A stretch of DNA of 64,000 nt from Sorex araneus (Eukaryota > Chordata > Mammalia > Eulipotyphla > Soricidae). Below are positions 31,371 to 44,089 of the stretch, piece by piece. The stretch lies in assembly GCF_027595985.1 (NCBI RefSeq), contig NC_073303.1, positions 100,769,820 through 100,833,819 of the forward strand, given 5' to 3'. Every line of letters starts with the position of its first letter. The first letter of the stretch is position 1. Below the pieces are notes generated by a model. The model searched no databases. It was not told the origin of the DNA and saw only the letters and a program-made list of their open reading frames with translations. A program made the translations under genes and the position numbers.

Positions 31371-33178
31371 CTAAGAGTTAGGAAAAAGAGGAGAGCGGGC
31401 ATTCCTGACAGAGGGAACGGCCCATGAAAAGCAGAACTCTAGACCAGTCTCATCTTCCCTTCTGGAGAATCAGAAGTAGTCTGGGCCTGACTGTGGTTCC
31501 TGCTAGTGCCTGGCTCCAGATATACTGTGATTGCATGGATCACAATATTAACCGTCCAGAGCGGCGTGTCTGGGAAACTTTAAGTTGACTTGTAATCCAG
31601 AGCCTAAAACGCCTTGAGGGATGTCCTCCAAATTCTCATCGTTAAGAGAGTGTGTTTGTGGGGGTTGCGGGTAGGAGGAGATTTGTGAACGGGGTGGGGG
31701 CGGTATTTGAAATTGTGTTCCCAAGATCCTCTACATGAAATTGGGAAAAATCCAGCAGTATGTATCAGAGCATGGAGAAAGGCTACAAATGGAACAAACG
31801 GGCTTATTGCTCTGCCCTCACGCACTCCTTTGGACTTGGAGTATGCTGGCACTCTAGCATACTGCCCAGCCCGAGGAGACCGAGGGCGGGCAGGGGAATG
31901 TCTGCTCGCTTGGTTAATGAGTTCCAGGTAGCACAAACTGGGAGTGTTGGATTGGGGTTCCCGAAGGCGAGTGACAGGTTCCACGGAGCCATCTAGAGGG
32001 TTCACTCTGGAGCCTCGGGAAGATGGAGAGGGTGATGCAAGACAGAAGTTGAGAGAGAGGGCAGCTCCAGGCTACTGCCAACATGCACTATGAGCTTCCC
32101 TGTAAAAAATCTTCTTGGGGGACACGCCCCTAGTTTTTGTTTCTAGAGTTGTGCGGGGCCCTCCAGGATGGAGGCCATAGGACACACACAGGAAAACACT
32201 GACAAGCAAGAATGAGAAAGGATGGGGGAACAGAGCTCACCCTGGCAGCAGCTCCTCCAACGAGAACCGCCTCCATGCTCACCTTCCAGTGAGGCTCTCT
32301 TGGCAGTGGGCATAAGAATTGGCCCCCGGCAAGTTCCCCGGGTAAAAGGTGCAAACAGGGTGTGGGCTGGCTTCCTTGTGCAGGCTGTTGCTTCCCCTCA
32401 GGCCCGTCCTTGCTGCTGCTGAGTAATCTGCAGGCTGCAATCTGTCCATGAAGGAGCTCTTGCAAAACTCTCAGGTAAACAGCTCGTGTGTGTGCCCAAG
32501 CCAGGGCGGTGCTTACGTCTGTCTCCCGGGGAAGCCTCCCTCCCCGCTGGCCTTGGGGCTGTGCCTCGCCCCGACTCTCTCTCTGTCTTGCTCTTTTAGG
32601 CTGCTCTGTCCTTCCCTGGGAACCAGGTCAGAGGCCCGCTGGCAGGTGTCATAGGGCATGAATCAGGCCCCTGCAGGAGGAGGCGGGAGATCTGGGATGA
32701 AGCCAAGAGGAGAGTTAATTGGATGATGTATCTGGTCAACAGCCAATCTATGAAAACTCCTCCTGAGAGAATTAGGAATCTGCAGATGTGATAGGTCACC
32801 TCTTTGTGGGAGAAATTTAGTTAAATGGAGACCACATTCTGGTCAAGAATGACTTAGGTGTTTTCCCCTTGCCTTGACTGGGGAATTTAATTTACATAGG
32901 TGGGTGACTCCAGAACAGGGTAAGATGGCTGGGTTTGGGTTGGTGGCTCAGCAAAGTAACCTTTCTGTGACATATAACTTTCTAGGGGAGACTGACTTAT
33001 TCTGTAGCCTAGGTTAAGGCTTTTGAGTGTGAACTGGATTTCTCTTCTAGACTCGTGTCAAATTAAAATAAATGGCTAGGCATTGTCAATGTGTACTATT
33101 CATAGTGACTGATCCTGGAGATTTGGCAAAGGCAGATACTCCATCCGCCCTTGAGGAGCCAGCTCAAGATCTGGAGCT
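31371..33178. other. Unique non-coding sequence
   Basis: About 1.8 kb with no recognised interspersed repeat, including a GC-richer part (32200-32660). Overlapping frames up to 133 codons on the minus strand and 99 on the plus have no domain or bounded exon structure. Confidence 0.45.
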
Positions 33179-33205
33179 ACACACACACACACACACACAC
33201 ACACA
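33179..33205. repeat. (CA)n microsatellite
   Basis: About 13 CA units. Confidence 0.97.
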
Positions 33206-33760
33206 ACTAGTGATGGTTCAGCACAAGAAGCTGCAGACAAAAAATAAAGAGGGATTCATCTTATTGGATACCATGGCAAATCAACGTTCTGCCCAGAGGA
33301 AAAGAGGGAGCAGATTCGAGCCTGTATTGGCTTCTCAGGGACACGATGACCAAGTATCACACATTGGGTGATAAAGCATCAGAAAGGTTTTCTCATAATT
33401 CTAAAGTCTATAAATTTAAAGGAAGCAGTTACCAAGGACAAACTGTTTCTGAAGGGTCTAGGGAAGAATCTATTCAATGCCTTTCTTAGTTTCCGATAAT
33501 ACTGGTAGTGCTGGGGAGTGCTTGGTTTGGAAATGCCTCTGCTTTGGTCATCCTGTGGCCTTCTCCATGCATGTTGTCTCTGTGTCTTCTCTTTTCCTTC
33601 GGTCTATATTGATTCAGTGCTCACTCTACTCAAACATAGTCTCATCTTAACTTCGTCACATCTATAAAAGCCTTGTCTCCAAATAAGGTCACAGTCAGAG
33701 GTCCAGGGGGTTAGGACTTTACCACATCTTTTAAGGGGATGAAATTCCAGCCACAATAGT
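33206..33760. other. Mostly unique; old repeat wording near 33650-33755
   Basis: GTCTCCAAATAAGGTCACAG ... GGGGGTTAGGACTTTACCAC is wording found in a widespread old mammalian repeat I cannot name reliably. Confidence 0.35.
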
Positions 33761-33777
33761 ACAAAAAGCCATTATGG

Positions 33778-34096
33778 ATGAACATGGAGAACATTAGGCT
33801 GAGTGAAATGAGTCAGAAGGAGAGGGACAGATATAGAGTAACTGCATTCATTCGTGGAATATTAAAGAAAATAGTAGGAGACTAATATCCAAGGCTAGGA
33901 GCCAGGAGGACTGATCAATGGTTGGAAATTACCACAAGTATGTGTGGTTTAGAGGGATAGTAGTTAAGATAGAGGAAGGTCCATTATGACACCAATAGTT
34001 GGAAGTGATCACTCTGGATAAGAATAGAACATTGAAAGTAGGTAAAGGGATACACATGATAACCTGTCAACATCTGCATTGCAAACCATAATGCCT

Positions 34097-34139
<43 letters not shown>

Positions 34140-34309
34140 GAGGAGATTGGGGTAGGGGGGAGAGGTGGGAGGAGGGAAATTGAGGACGTTGGTGCTTGGA
34201 AATTACAGTGATGGAGGGATGGGTGTTGGAACATTATATGACTGAAACCCAACCATTGAATAGCTTTGTAATGCTCTGTCTCAAGGTGATTCAATTAAAA
34301 AAATCTTTA
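33778..34309 (+). mobile_element. L1 3' end, sense, 5'-truncated
   Basis: Starts inside the end of ORF2 (AGGCTGAGTGAAATGAGTCA), runs through a (GA)n patch at 34101-34127 to ACATTATATGACTGAAACCC and an A-rich tail. Near-identical flanks AAAAGCCATTATGG and AAATGCCATTATGG form the target-site duplication. Confidence 0.92.
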
Positions 34310-34885
34310 AAAATGCCATTATGGTCTCGAGACTAGGAACTATGTGATAGATTATCTAAAACATGCCTTTTGAAAAATCATCACTTGCTCAATGTATCTT
34401 GGGGATAAACAGTAAGTGAAGCAGGAGATCAATGTGTATAATAGAATTTTTTCTTCTAGAGCCAACTCAGACTTTCTAGCCAGCCTTGTGTTCCCAGCCT
34501 TGTGTTCAGGGAAGGCCATAGAAATTGTCATGTTTCTGGCCAATTTCCTCTCCTGGGCTCATGTGCAATGAATTTTAGAGTAGTCTGAGATGTTTAGTCT
34601 GATGTTCTACGTGCTACTCCTCATTATGGCCCCAATGACTATTGTGTTGCTGTTACCTGGGAAATACTAAAGGCAGAAGAAAGAAATGGTATTCACAGAG
34701 ATCAAGCATGTGTAATTGAAAGACATAACTAAGGTTATGTCATCCAATGCTGTTAAGGGTGTATTTCCCTGGAAAAGCTTCTTGAAAGACAACAGCTTAG
34801 TACAATGAGCTAGATGAGAATCACAAAGATAATATTCAAAAGTACAGATTAGCGAAGCTAAGGGTGACAGAAGGGGAAAATGCAT
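34310..34885. other. Unique non-coding sequence
   Basis: No repeat recognised. Confidence 0.45.
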
Positions 34886-34889
34886 AGTA

Positions 34890-35030
34890 AAAAAGGACCA
34901 TGGAGATGACTCAAAGGGCTGGATCACCTGCTTTGCATGTGGGAATCCCAGATTCCATCTCAGGCACCATTGGTCCCTGAGCATCTCAGGAAGTGACTTC
35001 AGAACCACGCAGTGTGGCTCTTCAGATACA
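34890..35030 (+). mobile_element. Old SOR-related SINE
   Basis: CATGGAGATGACTCAAAGGG, CCTGCTTTGCATGTGGGAAT and TTGGTCCCTGAGCATCTCAG keep the head-body order. Confidence 0.6.
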
Positions 35031-35075
35031 GACAGATACAGACAGCTACAGACAGAAAAGTGGACTAAGGAAAGA

Positions 35076-35077
<2 letters not shown>

Positions 35078-35157
<80 letters not shown>

Positions 35158-35187
35158 AAGAGAGAGAAAGAGAGAGAAAGAGAGAGA
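35078..35187. repeat. (GA)n microsatellite
   Basis: About 110 bp of GA with a GAAAGA periodic interruption at its right end; a homopurine mirror tract. Confidence 0.98.
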
Positions 35188-36620
35188 TCATTTAATGCTT
35201 CTGTTTTGTGGGTCTAGTAGGCAGTAAGCTTTATAAAATGTGTGTTTTGAGTGACTAAGAGTTCAGAGACAAGTTTAAACACACACACAAATCCAATATA
35301 AAAACAAATAAGATAACACTGGAGGAAGTTTATGATACATTGTTCCTCTTTACATAACACCTTTTCCTTTGGAATTGAAAATACACACTGTTAATGTTCT
35401 TACAGAAACCACCACCGACTTTCCCAGAGACCTCTTTCCTAGCTTCCTTGCATTAGAAATGGCTTCAGGAGATTCATTTGGTCAGGGAGTAAAATGCAAA
35501 TGGCATTTATATTTTGGGGGGTGAGGTAAGAGGAGTTCTCTAGTACCTCCCTGTTCCTGAAGACAGTATCATACTTGATAAAAATGAACATTCATTTAAT
35601 CAATAAATATTTATTGAGCCCTTGTGATACATTTATATCAATATTCACAATCTCACTATTTAAATCTACTCACATCTACTTTTGGATTATGATTATTGTT
35701 GCTGAGGCTAATACTTGGAAGTCAAAGCGCCAGACATTGAACTTACCAAGTGTAAGTGCTGCAGGAGAGAGATTACGGAAACAAGTCCAGTATGCACTTG
35801 TTTGCCAAAGTGAAGAACCTTTATTAACCTGCAGGGGCTACTACACCTGAGAGCTATCATCTCAGCACAATGAACAGCCTCCAACCTGAGTGCAGGCGAG
35901 GTTTGAAACATTCCTTATCACATTCTGCTTGGTACCATCAATCAATTTTCTTCTGACTAAGCAATCAAACATAGTACAGAAGCTAGACATTCATGGTTAG
36001 CCTTGAATGGTTAAAAACTTTTCTAAGTGGCAGCTAAAAAGAGCGATGTGTGATGGGTACTTAGCTAAACTTGGGTTATTTTCTGGGCATCCTGTCTCTA
36101 TGTCCTTGGAATGCCTCATTGTGCTTCCCAGCTATCTTTTAGCTGTCATCTGCTTCTTCGGCTAACTTCTGGTCTCCTTGTCACAGAAGGACTGAAGGTG
36201 GTCATTCAGCCCTCCTATCTAAGTCTATGAGGCAGTTACTAATATCCTTTTCACTTCACAACAAATTGGAGCACAGAGAGATTAGCTGTCCAAAGCCACT
36301 GTCATGGTAGATGAGGCAGAGCATTGACCCAAAGAGCAGACATCTTTACATTTCAGGTGCCGAGTGTGGTAGAAAAATGTTATATAGAATAAGCAACCTG
36401 GAAGGGAAAAGTGCTATATCATAAGCACATCACTATCTTGGATCCCCTAAAGAAAAATGTAAAAGGCATGAAAGTGAGAAGGGCAAAGGGATTTGGGGGT
36501 GGAAGCTCCAGATTCTGAAGTCAGACTAGATGAAATCTCTGAAATAGTGAAAAACTGGAAGTTTCCAATGTGGACTGTAACTTCCAACCCCCTGAGATCC
36601 CTGAGATTATTTTTTCTCAG
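35188..36620. other. Unique non-coding sequence
   Basis: No shrew-specific repeat in 1.4 kb. 35590-35640 (CAATAAATATTTATTGAGCC) is a palindromic AT-rich segment resembling an old L2/MIR-type 3' end. No coding evidence. Confidence 0.45.
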
Positions 36621-36633
36621 AATAGACCAGTTT

Positions 36634-36810
36634 TTAATTATTTTTTTGCTTTTTGGGTCACAACCAGCGATTCAAAGGGGTCATTACTGGCTCTGCACTC
36701 AGGAATTATCCTTGGTGGTGCTCAGGATATCATAATGGATGCTGGGAATCGAACCCCGGTTGGCCGCATGCAAGGCAAACACCCTACCCCCGTGCCATCA
36801 CTCCAGCCCC
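36634..36810 (-). mobile_element. SOR-type SINE, full length
   Basis: Target-site duplication AATAGACCAGTTT at 36621-36633 and 36811-36823. One or two head losses (CCCCCGTGCCATCACTCC). Confidence 0.95.
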
Positions 36811-36823
36811 AATAGACCAGTTT

Positions 36824-37140
36824 ATTTGAAGCAGTATGGTTGCTCCCTTGGTTCTTGAATGGCAATACAATAATGAATTCTATGTAGGTCTTGTCGGTTT
36901 AGGGTCACCTTTAATCAAAAATAGCATGCAATGACTAGAGAGAATAATCAATAGTCTGAGAAAGACTGACCAGCAGTGCTCAGCACAGTGCTTTGCTTCA
37001 GTATTCCTTTGAATTGTATTTGAGTTGTCCCCACAACAAATACCTGTCGCATCTACTTTGTGTAGTATTGCCCTAGGTCCCAGAAGCAGATAAAACAAAA
37101 GTTCCTCTCCTCATCTTCTAGGAGAGAAATGAATTATTTC
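36824..37140. other. Unique non-coding sequence
   Basis: No repeat recognised. Confidence 0.45.
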
Positions 37141-37141
37141 A

Positions 37142-37300
37142 GGTACTGGTGCCCGCTAGAGCAAATCAATGAGCAACGAGATGACAGTGACAGTGACAGT
37201 GACTATGCCAAAAACAGTAGCAACAAGTCTCACAATGGAGACGTTACTGTTGCCCGCTTGAGCAAATCGATGAACAACGGGGGGACAGTGCTACAGTACT
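37142..37300 (+). mobile_element. Two head-to-tail RTE-tail fragments
   Basis: The first (37142-37203) is only the tail: TACTGGTGCCCGCTAGAGC ... then GACAGT repeated. The second (37204-37300) starts within the middle (TATGCCAAAAACAGTAGCAA) and repeats the tail. In one frame the tail still reads RYWCPLEQINEQRDD, the RTE C-terminus. Confidence 0.88.
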
Positions 37301-38205
37301 ACTATACATATTTAGTGAATTCTTTCCACATGGAGGAACAAACTCTGTACTCATTGCCTATAAACAAACATTTGTTATCTTGCCAGTTCATAGGCTTGCA
37401 TCACCATGAGGAGTAACTGAATATCTTCTTCCAGCCAATAATTCAAGTGGCAGATGTTTGCTTACTAAATAATATGAGGAGGGAAGTAACCAGAAGTCTT
37501 GTTTTAAGAAAATTTTAAGTATTCAGCATAAGAAAATTGAGAAAGTTGGCAAAGACCATGAACTCCTGACCCACTGAGCTACCTCAGTCTGGTCTCTTTT
37601 TCAACCTGCAATCATCTGTCATTGTGTGGCATACACACTGTGGATTCTTCACTCAATCCCTTTACTTTTCCTGTATAGACACAGAAATAGACTACATTTC
37701 CCAGATACCTTTGCAGTTGGGTTGGACCACATGAGTTCCACCAATGAAACCTGGGTGAAGTGATACATGCCACTTTACAGTCTGGCTCTCCATAATCTCT
37801 TTCTTCTATGACTGAAGCTGACAGTTCTAAGAAGAGCAAGAATAATGAATAGCAGAGTCTCCAGATGGAAAGACGCTTAATTCTTCAACAAAGAGTCTGA
37901 AGACTATTAGACTGCATGCAATAAACTTAATACAGTTACAAAATAAACTTTGTGGTAAGCTAGAGGTTTCTGTTTCTTGATGCCTGAAGACATTTATGGT
38001 TTCACCAGGCCATGGGGGACACCACTATCACATAATACACAGAACTTGGGGACCCAGCTAAACACCCAATGGACAGCTCCAGCCTTAACATAGCTTGTAA
38101 AAATAATATCAATAGTCACTGAGATTTTGATGTTTCTTTGACAACCTTCATTCAAAGTGGGTTTTTGAATACTGAGCTATTTTGGAGCTTTTGCTGAATT
38201 TGCTT
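37301..38205. other. Unique non-coding sequence
   Basis: No recognised repeat; AT-rich. No coding evidence. Confidence 0.45.
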
Positions 38206-38219
38206 TGAAGCATTTTTTT

Positions 38220-38392
38220 TTTTTTTTTTGCGTTTTGTGTCACACCTGGCGATGCACAGGGGTTACTCCTGGCTCTGCACTCAGGAATTACCCCTGGTGG
38301 TGCTCAGGGGACCATATGGGATGCTGGAATTGAACCCAGATCGGCCGCGTGCAAGGCAAGTGCCCTACCCGCGGTGCTATCGCTCCAGCCCC
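38220..38392 (-). mobile_element. SOR-type SINE, full length
   Basis: Target-site duplication TGAAGCATTTTTTT at 38206-38219 and 38393-38406. Body has GAATTGAACCCAGATC, slightly decayed in the B box. Confidence 0.95.
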
Positions 38393-38406
38393 TGAAGCAT
38401 TTTTTT

Positions 38407-38746
38407 GAACTTTTTTTTTCCTCTTCCCTGTCAAAGTCCTTGTTCTGATTTCACTGTTCCTTGTTCAAACAATAGTAGTTTATGAAGAGTTTGGGTAAAA
38501 TGAATACTAAGGTTCAGGGTGAATCAGTTAATTGCTTACGGACACACAGCTGGTAAAGGCAATGCTAAGATTTAACCCATGATTCTAAATCCCACTGCTT
38601 AACACCTCAGCCATTAGGGGGCCATTTCATGTTGTGGGTATACATGCAGATCTCATGAAGTGGGTATAACTGCTTCTGCTCTTTTCCCTTAGTCATGCTG
38701 AGGGCTAGAATGACCATCCTTTTTAAAATTTAGTTTAATTTAATTT
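38407..38746. other. Unique non-coding sequence
   Basis: Faint MIR-like wording (GACACACAGCTGGTAAAGGC at 38541) but too short to bound. Confidence 0.4.
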
Positions 38747-38878
38747 TCTTTAGATTTTTGGGTCACATACAACGATACACAGAGGTTACTTCTGGTTCTA
38801 CACCCAGGAATTACTCCTGGCGTTGCTCCGGGAGTGCAAGGCAAATGCCCTACCTGCTGTGTTACCACTCTGGCCCCC
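38747..38878 (-). mobile_element. SOR-type SINE with internal deletion
   Basis: Runs TTTTTGGGTCACATACAACG to GTTGCTCCGGGAGTGCAAGG and CTCTGGCCCC. The CCATATGGGATGCTGGGAAT block and B box, ~43 bp, are missing, so it could not be transcribed by Pol III. Confidence 0.88.
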
Positions 38879-39332
38879 AGCAGGGGTATATTATGTACTT
38901 ACTTTCTGCTAGGCACTGTGATAGGTCAGAGGATATACAAATGGGAGTAAGAACAGGAGTTCAGACTCCATCAAGGGATTGTGAAACAAAGAACAGAACA
39001 GCTTTTATCTGGAAAATGTGGTGAATCTGGTGGTTAATGTTGGAGGGGCATGAGGACCCAGAGAGTAGGCAAATTTAGTCAGTCTGGAGGGCTCAGGAGC
39101 GGGGACACTTAGGGACTCACTGCTGGATAACACTGGACCTCATGCAAGACTTGGGGAGTTAGTTGTGTCAAGAAGGAGGGGGGGAAGGATGCTCCACATG
39201 GAGAGGACATCATGGACCACATTTGAGTCTACAACTTGTAGCAGGAATGATACAAACAAGGCAACAGAGGGACACAAATCTCAGGTTATGGAAGGCCCTG
39301 TGTATTGAAGTAAAGTGTTTAGATGACTAGGG

Positions 39333-39505
39333 TCAGAGAAATAGTACGGTGGATAGGGCACTTATCTTGCACATGGCCAACTTGGATTCAATCCCCAGAA
39401 CCCCATATAGTCCACCAAGCACTGTCAGAAATGATTCCTGAGTGCAGAGCCAGGAATAACACTTTAGCATCACTAAGATGCAGCCCCCAATCCTCCCCTC
39501 TCCCC
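39333..39505 (+). mobile_element. SOR-type SINE, diverged
   Basis: Sense: GGTCAGAGAAATAGTACGGT, GGATTCAATCCCCAGAACCC, CATATAGTCCACCAAGCACT, CAGCCCCCAATCC. C-rich instead of A-rich end. Confidence 0.82.
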
Positions 39506-39509
39506 TCCC

Positions 39510-40695
39510 CAAAAAGTTTTAGATTGTTTTTAAACGTAATGTGAGGCAGACAATAGATAATTTTTAACCCACATAATTTGATTTTCCTGGTGAACGATAG
39601 ATTCCAGGAGACCAGGAAGCAATCATGGAAACAATGAAACCAGGAGAAATGAGCAGAATGAGTGGTTAATGTATGTCAGTGCTTTGAATAGGGTGTGACA
39701 TTGTGACATTATTGTAGAAGCATTTGCTATTGTCATTATTGTTTTAATTAGTCTGGGTCGTCTCTTTTCTAGAAGAGCCAGAGAGTGAATTTGTTAAGTT
39801 GTTTATGCAGTTGGACCTTACAGTTGTTCAATTCTGTTGTTATTGCAAAAAGGAAGTCATAGCTAATATGTAAATTAGCATCTCAGTAAGTTTTGTTTCT
39901 GAAAATATAGTCATCAGCTATTATTTATCAACCCCTTGGGCGCCTAGGTTATGCTGCTGTTATGAAACCCAAACTTTAGTGGTCTATACAGTTTGCTGTT
40001 ATTTCTAAAATTATCAGTCAGGATGAGGTATGTTCTGCCGCATAAACAAGCAACTCCTAAATCTTAGTGGCTTAAAAGTGAAGATGTTAGTTCTTGCTTG
40101 CAAGCATGTGTATTGTGATTTGGTTGAGAGCTCTGCTTTGTATTTCCTCACTCCCAGGCTGATCCTGTAGCTAAGATGTTTTGAGTCTTCATGGCGGAGA
40201 GAACATTGACAGTCTTATAGTGGTTGTGAGGCAGTAGTGAGGCAGTCCTTCTTAGATGTGCACATGGGATGTACACATAGGTTCAAGGATGTGCCTATCT
40301 GCCTCATTCTGTGGAAATATTTGTTCTTTATTCAACAACCCTTGATGGATAGTCAACTCCTTGGAACAGGGGCATATTCCCCATTTCTAGCTTTATAACT
40401 AGTGAGTTCCTAGCTGAAACTAAGCACCTAACAGACACCTATTTAAATAATTTTAACTTTCTTAGAACTCCTATCTTATATTTATTTCTATGATTGTTCA
40501 CTTGGAGGAAAGATGTGTGCATGGATTTTCTCTTTACTAAGTCTGAAACAATGAAAAAAATTATGGAAGACATGGATGAAAGTCAAATCACCAGATTTGT
40601 TACTGAAAAAATTGATAGTGAATATTAGGCAAACATCACTAATAATCTCTGCACAATTATAATTTATTACTAAATTTTCCAAGTTGACATTCTTT
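39510..40695. other. Unique non-coding sequence
   Basis: No recognised shrew repeat in ~1.2 kb; AT-rich. A 111-codon minus-strand frame at 40488-40823 has no domain. Confidence 0.45.
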
Positions 40696-40699
40696 GTTG

Positions 40700-40845
40700 T
40701 GATGATGGTGTTGGTGTTCAGGAACTCCAACTGATCAATACCTATGTGGGGCCACAGGATACCATGGACTAGAACCAGGGCCTTGCACATGCCTTGCGAC
40801 AAGGTATACCACTTGAGACACACCTTATACCTCTAGCCATATTAA
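40700..40845 (-). mobile_element. Old tRNA-type SINE fragment
   Basis: GTGGGGCCACAGGATACCAT ... GGGCCTTGCACATGCCTTG ... ATACCTCTAGCCAT follows the body-to-head order. Confidence 0.4.
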
Positions 40846-41977
40846 AGAATAAGGAAGTATTTTTGTATGTCAAAGAAGGAATTTATAAAATGTATAGCAT
40901 GCTACACATAAAAAACTGAGAAAGTACAACTTTTCAAGACAATTTCTTTGGGTTTTATATATACATATACAAATATATATGTGTATAATATATATACATG
41001 TATATATATGTCTAAGACCCTCAACCAATGTCCTTAGGTCACCTCCAGTCCACCTTATCGTCACCACTGCTCCCTATTTACTCCTCTCCCTTACTTGCTA
41101 TTCTCAGTTCTATAACCCAGTACTAATATTGTCATTTTTTGATGCCTTCTATTCCCTTGTCTTGTTATTTTATATACCAGAGATACTTTGAACCTAGTGA
41201 ATATGCAACATTTACTTGTATCAGCTCTTATCAGTTTGAGCACTGTGAAAAATATGGAATGCTTTAGTAATAGAAATGTCATCTCTGACAGGGACTGTGG
41301 CTGATCATTTCAGTATTGTTCCAATTATATTTTCTCAGTAGATATACTAAAAAGTGAGCACCCAAATTAGTGTTTTATAGTTCTGACCACATGGAGAAGG
41401 AGTGAAGGATTCTTTTTTTTTTTTATGAGTGTGATTGAAAATTGTCAAGGAGTGTGAACCAATGGCCGACGAGGCTGGTCCAACTCCCCAGGGCAGACAG
41501 GGGAGTACAAGAATGCACAAAATTGCACAAAAATGGCTGCAGACACTGGTTAATTGAATGGATAATGGTGGAGAAACTTTAAAAAGATTTTTTAAGTTGG
41601 GCAAGTTATTCTAATATTTATGTATAGTAAAGTGGGAAATAATATTTTAGTTTTCTAAGAAGGCATCGAATGAAAATATAGTTTTCTACAGAAATGAAAG
41701 CAAAGGGTGTTATGATACCTCATAATCTCTCCAAACCTCAGTTTCCTTATCTATGAAACATATTTCTATAGAAATAGTGAATAAAAATATAGTTTTATGA
41801 GAAAATAGAGCATGTTATTGTGATTTGAAAGGCCAAATAAAAAATTGGGCATGAAAAGGTTTTTCAAATCATACCCTGGTCTTTGTTGTTTCAATGTTAG
41901 CTTAAACTTTTGAACTCTAACCTTCATGGCTTAAAGTGGGGATTAAAAAAAATCTAAAAAAAAATCTACTTATAAAC
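40846..41977. other. Unique AT-rich sequence with AT microsatellite
   Basis: Interrupted (TA)n at 40957-41010. A pyrimidine-rich segment at 41020-41110 might be an old antisense L1 3' end; not firm. Confidence 0.4.
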
Positions 41978-41988
41978 TTGTGTTATGT

Positions 41989-42739
41989 CTTCTGGGAATA
42001 TATCCTGGAGATGCAAAAAAGTATAGTAAAAATGACATCAGCACTTGTATGTTCATTGCAGCACTATTTACAATAGCCAGAATCTGGGAAAAACCTGAGT
42101 GCCCAAAAACAGGCTAAAGAACTGGCAAAAGAAACTCTGATACATCTACACAATGGAATACTATGCAGCTGTTAGAAAAGATGAAGTCATGAAATTTGCA
42201 TATAGATGGATCAATGTGGAAAGTATCGTGTTAAGCGAAATGAGTTGGAAAGAGAGGGACGACAGAAAAATTGCACTCATTTGTGGAATGTAAAGTAACA
42301 GAATGAGAGACTAACACTCAAGATTATTAAAGATAAGTACTGGGAGGATTACTCCACAGCTTAGAAGCTGGCCTTGCATACTGGGGAAAAAGGCAGTTCA
42401 GTTAGAGAAGGGATCACCAAATAAATGGTGCCAGAAGGATCTGCTCAAGATGGAAGACTCACCCTGAAAGCAGACTATAGACTGAATATGATGGTTACTT
42501 AATACCTCTATTGCAAACCACAACACCGAAAAGGAGAGAGAAAGCAAAAGGGAATGCCCTGCCACAGAGGCGGGGTGGAGGGAGGGGGGTGGGAATGGTG
42601 GGAGGGATGCTGGGACCATTGGTGGTGGAAAATGGGCACTGGTGGAGGGATGGATACTTGACCATTGTATGACTGAAATGTAAGCTCAGAAGTTTGTAAG
42701 TCTGTAACTGTACCTCACGTTGATTCACTAATAAAAAAA
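41989..42739 (+). mobile_element. L1 3' end, sense, longest clean tail copy
   Basis: Covers the last ~100 codons of ORF2 (a frame reading MEYYAAVRK... appears in the sister copy at 46330-47098), then 3' UTR with GGGATGCTGGGACCATTGG and GTAACTGTACCTCACG, then AATAAA and a short A tail. Target-site duplication TTGTGTTATGT at 41978-41988 and 42740-42750. Confidence 0.95.
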
Positions 42740-42750
42740 TTGTGTTATGT

Positions 42751-43105
42751 AAGCACAATGGAATAATATGCATCCATAAGAAAAGATGAACTCATGTTGT
42801 TTGCTGCAGTTTGATGGGTTTCATGTTAAATGTAATAAGTCAAAAGAAGGACAAGTGTCAGATTTTTTTATTCTTCTGTGAAAGAGAGTAACAAAACAAG
42901 GGACTGGAAATTATCAGATGAAGGCAGACCCTTATCCCTGGATTAAAGAATGAAGAATGCTAAGGAATAGGAGGGATGATGAGGAAGGTAACTTAAGGAC
43001 ATTGACTGAAGGTCTTGAACATTTTGGTAGTATAGAGGTGAGGTTACCATGCACATTTATAAACCACAAGCAACCATGTGACTGAAATGACAATTAATAA
43101 AAAGG
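42751..43105 (+). mobile_element. Older L1 tail next to the younger one
   Basis: GCACAATGGAATAATATGCA then AGAAAAGATGAACTCATG is the same ORF2 end in a diverged subfamily; ends TGACTGAAATGACAATTAAT with AAAAAGG. Confidence 0.75.
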
Positions 43106-43265
43106 TAGATTTTGCTAGGGAGGTGGGGTAGGGAGGAACGGGGACCCTGTCGTTGGTGGCTGGATGCTAACTCTGATGATGGTTTTGGAGTTGAAACATT
43201 GTGTGCCTAAAAGTCTAACATTAAGTTTTATAAATCATGATATCTAACTAAAAATGAAAAAAATC
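43106..43265 (+). mobile_element. L1 3'-end fragment
   Basis: GGAACGGGGACCCTGTCGTT ... GGTTTTGGAGTTGAAACATT ... AAATGAAAAAAATC is a further tail-like fragment of an older L1. Confidence 0.5.
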
Positions 43266-44088
43266 ATCTTCTGTTGAGAAGAGAGTTTCAGACAAGAAAA
43301 ACTGAGTCCCACAGACTGAGGTCAATTCATGATTATGCTTGTTCCTACTGTGGTGCACCAGTGGAATTTGTATTCAATGTGTTGTTGGTCTCCAAGGTTG
43401 ATTAGTCTGGTCTGAACTGGATGGGTATATTTACTTTTTCTTCCTGGCTGCCATTGATACCATGGCTCATGAATATGCACCCTTCACATGAGGTGTGACA
43501 GGAACAACGCTGGCCTTCCAAACATGTGGCCTTCTATGAGATGTAATGTTCAAGGGATGGGGCCTAATTGACCTATCCCCAGTGGTTTGCTTGGGAGTCT
43601 CTTCCTTTGTGTCATGTCTCATATATCCATTCAGAGAGTTGGGTGCATGATGGAAGCAAACATCAAATCCATCCATAGGAAAGAGCAGTGGAACTCTCTG
43701 ATTGCTTGATGTGGGACTAGGCCTTGGAGAAATAGGATACAGGAAAATTGTAGATTGGAATTACCCAAGGTGTTTTAAAACATATCGGTGGTCAGATCCT
43801 GCCTCTGGAAATTCTAATTTAATATGAATTCAGTGTGGCTTCATTTTAGGGTAGCATAAAAGCCCTCCCTATGGTTCTCGTCTGCACCCCAAGTTGGGTA
43901 CAGCTGTTTAGAACACAGGGGTTTCATTATTAATGTGTAGCATGTCTTTGGTCTTTGATGTGGCTCAGGACAGAAAAGAAGTGTGTTTGCAGGTAAATCC
44001 AGTTCCCGTGACTTTGAGAGGGAGAAACATTGAAAAAGAGAACACGAGGAGAAGAGAAAGAATTTGGGAAGACAACTTACCTATGCCC
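43266..44088. other. Mostly unique; weak MER5-like stretch at 43755-43885
   Basis: TCAGATCCTGCCTCTGGAAA then TTCTAATTTAATATGAATTC recalls the middle of MER5-type elements without either end. No gene. Confidence 0.3.
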
Positions 44089-44089
44089 G

